This document shows positions 7,980-14,418 of a stretch of 19,754 nucleotides of DNA, piece after piece. The stretch's first letter is position 1. Every line of letters begins with the position of its first letter. The stretch is taken from positions 1-19,754 of the forward strand of contig CAKZPJ010000020.1 in assembly GCA_937138955.1 (NCBI GenBank), given 5' to 3'. The position numbers and the translations under genes were made by a program. A model generated the notes under the pieces. That model searched no databases, had not been told where the DNA came from, and saw nothing but the letters and a program-made list of their open reading frames with translations. This DNA is from an uncultured Flammeovirgaceae bacterium. GTDB lineage: Bacteria > Bacteroidota > Bacteroidia > Cytophagales > Cyclobacteriaceae.

Positions 7980-9347
7980 ATGAGATACACTATCTACCTA
8001 TTATTCGCCGTAGCTGCGTTCTCGTGTGCACCTTCCCAGGAGCCAGAGGTCGCTGAAGCGGCAGCACCAGCCTTGCCCAATATCATCTTTATCATGGCTG
8101 ATGACCTGGGCTACGGTGACCTGGGTAGCTACGGGCAACGGCAGATCCAAACGCCTCATCTAGACCAGATGGCCGCCGAAGGGATGCGCTTTACGCAGGT
8201 GTACACTGGGTCGCCCGTCTGTGCCCCGTCGCGCTCGGTGCTGATGACTGGGCAGCACACCGGCCATACCAAAGTGCGAGGCAACTTCTCGGCCATAGAG
8301 GTGCCCGGACTACCCGAGCCTCGCCGTATCCCCCTGGCTCCGGAAGATACCATCGTAGCCGAGTTGCTACAGCAGGCAGGCTATATTACCGGTATGTTTG
8401 GCAAGTGGGGCCTAGGCGAAGCCACCACTACGGGTGAACCTAACGCCAAAGGGTTTGACGAATGGTTTGGCTTCAACAATCAGCGGCGGGCCCACTCGCA
8501 CTATCCGGATTATGTGTGGCACAACCGCGATACCTTCCCCATACCTGCCAACCAACAGCAGCAGCGCGGCCAGCATGTACATGAGCTGTTCACCCAGTTT
8601 GCTTTTGATTTTCTCAAAGAGTACCGTGATACTACCTTCTTTATGTACCTGCCCTACACGGTGCCGCACAGTGAGTTTGCCGCTACCGATACATTCTTGG
8701 CGATGTACGAAAGCCAACCCTGGAGCGATCAGGAAAAGAAATATGCAGCGATGGTTTCAATGCTAGACACCGATGTGGGGCGCATCTTGGACAGCTTACG
8801 GGCCTACGGGATTGACTCTACCACCATGGTCTTCTTCTGCTCAGACAACGGGGCGGCCAATCGCTACGAAGGCACCTTTGATAGTTCAGGCGAGCTACGG
8901 GGCCGGAAGCGGGACATGTACGAAGGGGGACTGCGTACCCCGATGATCGCCCGGATGCCGAGTCAGGTACCCGCTGGGCAGGTTAGTGAGGTGCCGTGGT
9001 ACTTTGCCGATGTACTGCCTACCCTAGCCGCACTGGCGAAAACCAATCCACATAAACATATTGATGGGCAAAACGTACTACCCATACTTCTGGCAGAAAG
9101 CGACACGCTGCCCGAGCGGTACTTGTACTGGGAGTTCCATGAGCGGGAGTTTGACCAGGCAGTACGCTGGCAGCAGTGGAAAGGGGTACGGCAGGGTGCT
9201 GACACACCATTAGAACTCTACAACCTTACCGATGACCTAAGCGAAAGTAATGATGTAAGCACCCAGCACCCCCAGATCGTGCAGCAGCTCACCACCTACC
9301 TGGACTCAGCCCGAACAGTATCCCGCTACTGGCCGATAAATGAGTAG
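7980..9347 (+). CDS. Complete S1-family sulfatase, predicted lipoprotein
   Basis: This 455-residue enzyme is predicted to hydrolyse sulfate esters, probably on a polysaccharide or oligosaccharide. The leader MRYTIYLLFAVAAFSCAPS has a lipobox with Cys16. IIFIMADDLGYGDLG supplies calcium ligands Asp41/Asp42. SPVCAPSRSVLMTG contains the C-x-P-S-R signature in which Cys81 would be oxidised to formylglycine, the catalytic residue. GKWGLGE replaces the usual GKWHLG, so the histidine there is glycine, which is unusual though variable between subfamilies. FFCSDNGA gives the further metal ligands. YNLTDDLSESNDV is a typical C-terminal sub-domain. The length is normal for the family. It is the last gene of a likely three-gene operon, and the IS630 element begins 180 bp after its stop. 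Substrate and subfamily cannot be assigned. Confidence 0.93.
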   Translation: MRYTIYLLFAVAAFSCAPSQEPEVAEAAAPALPNIIFIMADDLGYGDLGSYGQRQIQTPHLDQMAAEGMRFTQVYTGSPVCAPSRSVLMTGQHTGHTKVRGNFSAIEVPGLPEPRRIPLAPEDTIVAELLQQAGYITGMFGKWGLGEATTTGEPNAKGFDEWFGFNNQRRAHSHYPDYVWHNRDTFPIPANQQQQRGQHVHELFTQFAFDFLKEYRDTTFFMYLPYTVPHSEFAATDTFLAMYESQPWSDQEKKYAAMVSMLDTDVGRILDSLRAYGIDSTTMVFFCSDNGAANRYEGTFDSSGELRGRKRDMYEGGLRTPMIARMPSQVPAGQVSEVPWYFADVLPTLAALAKTNPHKHIDGQNVLPILLAESDTLPERYLYWEFHEREFDQAVRWQQWKGVRQGADTPLELYNLTDDLSESNDVSTQHPQIVQQLTTYLDSARTVSRYWPINE

Positions 9348-9527
9348 AAGCGGACGTATAGAGCACGTTTCACATTTAAGTGACTATAATCTCGTAGTAG
9401 AAAAAATATTTAGTACGATGAATACCTTGCCTAAGGATTGTGCTGCTATTTGTACTACTACATTTAGGGTAGCCGATTTACCTTTTTGCGAATAGGTCAA
9501 AAATTGCGTAAATATGATTATTGGTTT

Positions 9528-9554
9528 TATAGTCTGACAACCCAAGATTTGTGA
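9528..9554 (+). repeat. Left terminal inverted repeat of the IS630 element
   Basis: This begins TATAGTCTG and continues with the 18-base core ACAACCCAAGATTTGTGA. It pairs with 10644-10670, with three mismatches all at the seventh to ninth base. The outer TA is probably the duplicated target. The TTTG inside it also fits a -33 promoter box. Confidence 0.92.
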
Positions 9555-9577
9555 AAAGTCGGGGAGCGTTATTTTTG
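9548..9577 (+). promoter_or_regulatory. Predicted transposase promoter, TTTG-N18-TATTTTTG
   Basis: TTTG at 9548-9551 (inside the left repeat) and TATTTTTG at 9570-9577 are separated by 18 bases, matching the Bacteroidota -33/-7 pattern. The transposase ATG lies 22 bp after the -7 element. The palindrome at 9576-9588 falls about where transcription would start. Confidence 0.6.
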
Positions 9578-9588
9578 TGGTAACCACA
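9576..9588. repeat. 13-nt palindrome at the predicted transposase transcription start
   Basis: TGTGGTAACCACA is a perfect inverted repeat (six paired bases around a central A). It overlaps the last two bases of the -7 element and lies 11 bp before the ATG. It could be an operator for self-regulation by the transposase or a 5' hairpin; this is inference. Confidence 0.45.
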
Positions 9589-9599
9589 CTACAAAAACG

Positions 9600-10664
9600 A
9601 TGCTCCCCTTCAGCCTCAGCGAAACTGACACCGATATTGTAAATATCGAAAGAAAAACGCACAAAAGCCCTTTAGTCAGGGACAGAATGTATGTTCTCCA
9701 CCTTTTAAACATGGGCTATACACGACAACAGTCGGCCCCAATAGTGGGCTGCCACCCTAACTCGGTGACTAATTACGTGAAGCTCTATAACCGAGGTGGG
9801 CTGGATGCCGTAAGGCCATTGGGCTACAACTACAGCCACCATGAGCTGTCTCCCGTTTATGAACAGGTCGGTGAAGCACTAGCGCAAGCTGAATGTACCA
9901 CGGTAGACGAGGCTCGCCAAACCCTGCGCTCAAAGTTTGGCTACCACCGCAGTAAAGAAGCCGTAAGGCGACTACTGCACCATTTGGGGTTCAAGCGCAG
10001 GAAAACGGGTACGTTCCCAGGCAAAATAGACGATTTTGCTGCCTGGCAAGCCAAGCAACAGGCTTTTATCGGTACGCTCGGAAGACTGATTGACCAAGCC
10101 AACGGTGAGGAACTTGACTTGGTTTTTGGTGACGCAGCGCATTTTGTCTATGGCAAATTCAGTAGTTTTCATTGGGGTAAAGAGCCCAAGTACAAGCCTA
10201 GCGGTCATGGCCGCTACCGGATCAATGTCTACGGGGTTTATGACATCATGACCAACCAAGTATACACCATGTACAACGAAGGGTATGTTAATGCGGATTT
10301 TATGATAGAATACCTCGGGTGGCTGCGCTCCGAATGCTATACCGACCAAGAGCGACCGCTACATTTGATCCTTGACAATGCCCGCTATCAGCACTGCCAG
10401 TATGTAAAAGAATGCGCCAAGAAGCTGACTATAAAGCTTGAGTTTTTGCCGGGCTACTCTCCCAACCTCAACGTGATTGAGCGTTTGTGGAAGTACCTCA
10501 AAAAAATAGTGGGCAAGCAGTATCACGCCGACAAAGCTTCATTTGAAAACGCTATCGTCAGGCTGCTTGCATCCCTCGGTAATGACATTCACCAAGAAAA
10601 ACTGTGGACGCTGCTCAAACCTGTTTTCCAGTGCTATGAAAAATCACAAATCTTGGGTTGTTGA
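9600..10664 (+). CDS. IS630-family transposase
   Basis: This 354-residue DDE transposase moves its element by cut-and-paste into TA sites. Residues 24-75 form an N-terminal helix-turn-helix DNA-binding domain (NMGYTRQQSAPIVGCHPNSV). A linker and a second helical domain run to about 140. The catalytic core has all three acidic residues: Asp178 in VFGDAAHFVYG, Asp259 in LILDNARYQH and Glu294 in PGYSPNLNVIERLWKYLKK. The frame is uninterrupted and of normal length for the family. The ATG at 9600 follows a good promoter. The last residues (SQILGC) and the TGA are encoded by the right inverted repeat, so the repeat constrains the protein's C-terminus. Confidence 0.95.
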   Translation: MLPFSLSETDTDIVNIERKTHKSPLVRDRMYVLHLLNMGYTRQQSAPIVGCHPNSVTNYVKLYNRGGLDAVRPLGYNYSHHELSPVYEQVGEALAQAECTTVDEARQTLRSKFGYHRSKEAVRRLLHHLGFKRRKTGTFPGKIDDFAAWQAKQQAFIGTLGRLIDQANGEELDLVFGDAAHFVYGKFSSFHWGKEPKYKPSGHGRYRINVYGVYDIMTNQVYTMYNEGYVNADFMIEYLGWLRSECYTDQERPLHLILDNARYQHCQYVKECAKKLTIKLEFLPGYSPNLNVIERLWKYLKKIVGKQYHADKASFENAIVRLLASLGNDIHQEKLWTLLKPVFQCYEKSQILGC

Positions 10665-10670
10665 ACTATA
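10644..10670 (-). repeat. Right terminal inverted repeat of the IS630 element
   Basis: The reverse complement begins TATAGTTCA and continues with the 18-base core shared with the left end. It contains the last codons and stop of the transposase. Its outer edge is 24 bp from the ATG of the PhoD-like gene. Confidence 0.92.
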
Positions 10671-10694
10671 GCTCGGCCTTAAATAAATAATAGT

Positions 10695-12200
10695 ATGCAA
10701 ACCAATCTTGATTCCCGGAGGGATTTTCTTAAGAAAACAGCACTTGGTACCACCGCAGTGGGACTGAGTGTCAAGGGATATTCTAACATTGTCAGCCTAA
10801 ACGACGGCCCCTACTTTGGCAATGGTTTTCGAAATGGCTGGGCGGATCAGAATTCTATTGTCATCTGGACACGGCTGACCAAAAATCCAGAAATGAATTC
10901 TACAGGCAAAGCATTCATTGAAATCAGCAATGAAGAGCATAAAAAGCTGTGGAATAGCACCGATGAGGAAGAGATCTACCGTGCTCAAATTCCCTCGGGC
11001 TATGAACTTGACCAAATGGAAGGTGCTTGTCCGGGTACGATAGGAGAAGTAAAGCTTACGTACTATCCTACTAACCAACCTAGTCGAGCAAAAGAAGTAT
11101 CCTGGACAAATGTTGATCCTGAGCAGAATTTTACTGCCCAATGGAAATTGGGAGATCTTCAGCCCGGTACCCGATACACGGTAGAACTAGAAGCAAGAGC
11201 CAGCGAAGATATGGAAACTACTAATACGCTTAGAGGCAGTTTTCTATCTCCCCCTTCCCCTGAAAACAGCAAGGATATAAGTTTCTGCATAGTTACTTGC
11301 CACGACTACATTCGGCGCGATACGCCAAAAGGACATCAGATGTATGAAACCATGTTGGCTCAAAATCCTGACTTCTACGTACACACTGGAGATATTGAGT
11401 ACTACGACAAACCAAGCCCCTACGCGCTGACCGAAAAACTAATGTATTTTAAATGGAATCGTCTTTTTGCCCTTCCGCATCAACGGAACTTTTATAATCA
11501 GACCACGACCTATTTCCTAAAAGATGACCACGATACGTTATGTAACGACTGCTACGAAGGGATGACCTACGGTACGGTTTCTTTTGAGCGAGGTATTGAG
11601 ATTTTTGACCAAGAGCAATTTCCAACGAATGAAAAACCGTACAAAACGGTTCGCTGGGGGAAGGACTTACAAATATGGCTGATGGAAGGAAGAAACTACC
11701 GAAGCAAAAACTCCGATGAGGATGGATACAATAAAACCATCTGGGGCGAAGAACAGAAAGAGTGGCTGTTTCGCACACTAGAAGATTCAGACGCTACCTT
11801 TAAAGTCATTATATCACCCACTCCTATCCTAGGCCCTGATAGGAAAAACAAAAATGATAATTATGCTAACGAAACCTTTGATCACGAAGGAGAGCGAATA
11901 CGATTATTCATTAATCAATTTGATAACGTATTTATGTGCAACGGCGATCGACACTGGCAGTATGTGACACATTGGAACCATACTAACTTGTGGGAGTTCG
12001 GATGTGGTCCAGGTTCAGATCAGCACGCTGGTGGATGGAGTCAGGATAACCAACTACCTGAGCACCGCTTTCTTCGGGTCAAAGGAGGTTTTTTGAAAGG
12101 TGAAGTTTCCCAGGAGAATGGAAAATGTACACTTCGTTTCGCCCATTTTGATGTCAAGGGTAATATAGTCCATGAGGAAATATTTGAGCAACAGATTTAG
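10695..12200 (+). CDS. PhoD-like metallophosphatase with Tat signal
   Basis: This 501-residue protein resembles alkaline phosphatase D, a family of exported metal-dependent phosphomonoesterases or phosphodiesterases. The N-terminus has a twin-arginine signal, SRRDFLKKTALGTTAVGLS (Arg8/Arg9), implying export after folding with its metals. A PhoD-type N-terminal beta domain runs to about residue 185 (IVIWTRL at 55-61). The metallophosphoesterase core then shows CIVTCHDY (198-205), YVHTGDIEYYD (228-238), FLKDDHDTL (274-282) and MCNGDRHWQY (414-423). These supply the Asp and His ligands, and KDDHDTL corresponds to the WDDHE motif of the family. The length is typical. The IS ends 24 bp upstream, so any older promoter has been moved away and transcription may now depend on the IS. 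In this neighbourhood it may remove phosphate from sugars or scavenge phosphate; that is inference. Confidence 0.85.
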   Translation: MQTNLDSRRDFLKKTALGTTAVGLSVKGYSNIVSLNDGPYFGNGFRNGWADQNSIVIWTRLTKNPEMNSTGKAFIEISNEEHKKLWNSTDEEEIYRAQIPSGYELDQMEGACPGTIGEVKLTYYPTNQPSRAKEVSWTNVDPEQNFTAQWKLGDLQPGTRYTVELEARASEDMETTNTLRGSFLSPPSPENSKDISFCIVTCHDYIRRDTPKGHQMYETMLAQNPDFYVHTGDIEYYDKPSPYALTEKLMYFKWNRLFALPHQRNFYNQTTTYFLKDDHDTLCNDCYEGMTYGTVSFERGIEIFDQEQFPTNEKPYKTVRWGKDLQIWLMEGRNYRSKNSDEDGYNKTIWGEEQKEWLFRTLEDSDATFKVIISPTPILGPDRKNKNDNYANETFDHEGERIRLFINQFDNVFMCNGDRHWQYVTHWNHTNLWEFGCGPGSDQHAGGWSQDNQLPEHRFLRVKGGFLKGEVSQENGKCTLRFAHFDVKGNIVHEEIFEQQI

Positions 12201-12311
12201 TAGGGTTGATGATCATGTTGATTCAGACTTTTACATTGTGAGTAGAAGTGTTTTTTGTCCTAAAAATTCTGAACAGTATCAAGGCCTTCACTAGCTCACT
12301 TTTCGATGTAG

Positions 12312-12509
12312 CTTCCTCAGGGATCGTTGAATGTAGCTCGCTACGCTCAAGATAAAGAATATAAGCTTTACGATAATGGATCGTTTTTCCATTTTACCGA
12401 AGATCTATTAGAACAGAATCCTTTAAATCCTGACAAACTATCAAAGACTGAAGCAAAGCACTATCAGAGACTTCAAAAGGTTCTAACCCAATACGAAGAA
12501 CATGAATAG
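12312..12509 (+). pseudogene. C-terminal remnant of an S1-family sulfatase
   Basis: This stretch of 66 codons including the stop is closed upstream by an in-frame TAG at 12309-12311 and has no ATG. It reads ARYAQDKEYKLYDNGSFFHF, then DLLEQNPLNPDKL and a charged helix ending TQYEEHE. That is the usual C-terminal ending of S1 sulfatases (a strand with DKxYKLY, a D-x-x-E-x-NPL turn, a final helix). Nothing upstream in any frame continues the homology, so over 400 residues have been lost. It differs in sequence from the C-termini of the other sulfatases here, so it comes from a different member. Expression as a small protein is unlikely but not excluded (TTG at 12327). Confidence 0.65.
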
Positions 12510-12583
12510 TTGCACCGCCATGTGCATTGGGATACCACAGAATAGCTAAACAGCGCAGACGCCTTGCAACTTATACTAAGACT

Positions 12584-12608
12584 GCTAAATCGTTATTAAC
12601 CGTTTAGC
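12584..12608. terminator. Weak inverted repeat in the convergent gap, possible bidirectional terminator
   Basis: GCTAAA (12584-12589) and TTTAGC (12603-12608) form a six-pair stem with a 13-base A/T-rich loop, midway between the convergent genes ending at 12509 and 12652. It is short, G/C-poor and lacks a clear T-run, so termination is only suggested by position. Confidence 0.22.
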
Positions 12609-12651
12609 GTAGATACTAATCAGGGTTTCTGAACAAACTTTTATATCCATT

Positions 12652-14199
12652 CTAGTTGCGTTTTATTGGCCAAGGTAAGGCGCCATTTCGATCCATCCAC
12701 TGCTGGTATTGCTCCTGCATCAGCAAGGCAGTGTCCGGTTTGCTTTTGCTTAAGTCGTTTAGCTCAGTGGGGTCATTGTCTAGGTCATACAGTTCCCAGG
12801 CTTGTCCGAATTGTCGTACAAGCTTCAAGTTATCGTCCCGAAAGGCTTGGTTGCCCTGATGCTCCCAGAACAGGCCTTGTCTATCGGTGTGCGAAGCCCC
12901 CTGGGCAAGCGGTAGCATACTACTGCCGTCTATGGCGATTAGGCTGTCGCCACGGTAGGTGCTAGGGTAATCAATCCCAACCAGCGCCAAGCAGGTGGGT
13001 AGCATATCGTTGATGTGTACTGGGGTGCGAATCAGTTGGTGACCGGTAATACCCTGGGGCCAATGCATAATCAGCGGAGTAACAATGCCGCCCTCGTGGG
13101 TCATGGCTTTGTACTGACGGTAAGGGGTGTTGCTTACATTGGCCCAGTTCTTTCCGTAGGCCGACCAGGAATCGCGGGTGCCAAATTCGGCTTCGGGAGT
13201 GGTGTTCAGTTCTATGTTCGCTGCCCCATTGTCCGAAAGGAATATAATCACCGTATTATCATAAATCTCTAACTCCTTCAGTTTATTGACTAACCGACCG
13301 ATGTTTTGGTCTAGACGATCAATCTGAGCGGCGTATACGGCCATTTTCAGGTCTTCTGCCTCCGAATTCTCTAGCGTATCCCAGTCCGAAAAATCGGCTT
13401 CGGATAGTGCCGTATTACTGGCTACCACGCCCAACTCTTTTTGCTTGCTGAAACGTTGCTTCCGGTAATAACCGTAGCCCCGGGAGTACTTACCCCGGTA
13501 CTTAGCAATGTCTTCCGGGCGAGCTTGCAGCGGAAAGTGAGGGGCAATGTAGGCCAGGTACATGAAGAAAGGTTTATTGTCTTGATGCGCTTCCTGGGTA
13601 AACTTGAGGGCGTAGTCGGTGAAGGCATCGGTAGAGTACCAGTTAGAGTCCGGGAACACTTGCTGGTCGTTCAGGTACACCTGTCGGTCGCGGCCAATAC
13701 AGGGATAGTAGTACACTCCCCCTCCCTTCGGAATACCATACATACGGTCGAAGCCCCGACCTAAAGGAGCATTCTCCGGTTCAGAGCCTAAATGCCATTT
13801 GCCCACCATGATTGTGCGATAATCGGCTTGCTGTAGCAGTTGGGCGATAGTGGCTACTCCCGGACGGAAGCGCCCCTGATAGGCTTCGGAACCCAAGTCG
13901 CTATCCATATGGCCGTAGCCCGCCCGGTGCTGGTAAACGCCGGTAAGCAGACTGGCCCGGGTAGGGCAACAGCGAGAGGTATTGTAGCAGTTAGTGAACA
14001 GCACTCCAGCATTCGCCAGAGTATCCAGATTGGGCGTCTCAATTTCGGAACCGGTACAACCTAGATCAGAGAAGCCCATATCGTCAGCCAGAATGACGAT
14101 GATATTGGGTTGGTTGGTCAGCGTTTGAGTATCTGGCTCATTAGCATGACAAGCGGCAAGTAGCCCAAGCCCCATGAATAGTTTGCATTTGTTTTTCAT
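12652..14199 (-). CDS. Complete S1-family sulfatase (S1_4-like), predicted lipoprotein
   Basis: This 515-residue enzyme is predicted to cleave sulfate esters of a polysaccharide. The leader MKNKCKLFMGLGLLAAC has a clear lipobox (LAAC, Cys17). IIVILADDMGFSDLG gives metal ligands Asp39/Asp40. SRCCPTRASLLTG carries the C-x-P-T-R maturation site, with Cys77 as the formylglycine precursor. MVGKWHLG supplies Lys134/His136, and AYIAPHFPL a further active-site histidine. IIFLSDNGA gives the remaining metal ligands, and WELYDLDNDPTEL marks the C-terminal sub-domain. The frame opens at a GTG (14206-14208), but the ATG three codons later begins a better signal and is chosen. It shares its architecture with the broken sulfatase at 4829-6067. 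It lies 219 bp downstream of the 946-residue gene, so it may have its own promoter, though I found no TAnnTTTG there. Confidence 0.93.
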   Translation of the reverse strand: MKNKCKLFMGLGLLAACHANEPDTQTLTNQPNIIVILADDMGFSDLGCTGSEIETPNLDTLANAGVLFTNCYNTSRCCPTRASLLTGVYQHRAGYGHMDSDLGSEAYQGRFRPGVATIAQLLQQADYRTIMVGKWHLGSEPENAPLGRGFDRMYGIPKGGGVYYYPCIGRDRQVYLNDQQVFPDSNWYSTDAFTDYALKFTQEAHQDNKPFFMYLAYIAPHFPLQARPEDIAKYRGKYSRGYGYYRKQRFSKQKELGVVASNTALSEADFSDWDTLENSEAEDLKMAVYAAQIDRLDQNIGRLVNKLKELEIYDNTVIIFLSDNGAANIELNTTPEAEFGTRDSWSAYGKNWANVSNTPYRQYKAMTHEGGIVTPLIMHWPQGITGHQLIRTPVHINDMLPTCLALVGIDYPSTYRGDSLIAIDGSSMLPLAQGASHTDRQGLFWEHQGNQAFRDDNLKLVRQFGQAWELYDLDNDPTELNDLSKSKPDTALLMQEQYQQWMDRNGALPWPIKRN

Positions 14200-14418
14200 A
14201 CAGTTCACTTTATTTTCTAAATTCCGATTACCCTGTTTTCAATTCATAGATTTAGCAGTCTCCTCATACTATCCAAATTGCTTAGTATTAGCATTTTCTA
14301 CCAGGTTTTTGGTTTAGGGTGAATCACGCAGAATATTGTAGAGCTGTTTGCAGTGAATTCTGTCCTCTACTAGTTTCTGCTGACCTAACTGCTTATGAAA
14401 CTGGGTTATGAAAGTATG

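Larger units (their letters stand above)
9528..10670 (+). mobile_element. IS630-family insertion sequence, apparently intact
   Basis: The element spans 9530-10668, with a TA dinucleotide at each edge (9528-9529 and 10669-10670), as expected of an IS630-type TA target duplication. The ends form a 27-bp inverted repeat (9528-9554 and 10644-10670) matching at 24 positions; the inner 18 bases (ACAACCCAAGATTTGTGA) are identical. One intact transposase fills the interior, and its stop codon lies inside the right repeat. It sits between the sulfatase gene ending at 9347 and the PhoD-like gene starting at 10695, with no gene visibly cut. Since the arms and the frame are undamaged, the insertion is probably recent and the element may be active. 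Confidence 0.92.

Noticed and set aside
9418..9495. Small plus-strand ORF starting MNTLPKDCAAIC
   Set aside because: Only 25 codons, no leader signal or family likeness; cannot be told from chance.
9384..9662. Minus-strand 92-codon frame over the left end of the IS
   Set aside because: It crosses the IS boundary and is antisense to the transposase start; no recognisable protein.
13015..14064. Several plus-strand frames opposite the minus-strand sulfatase
   Set aside because: They are shadows of the sulfatase reading frame; none has a leader or motif of its own.
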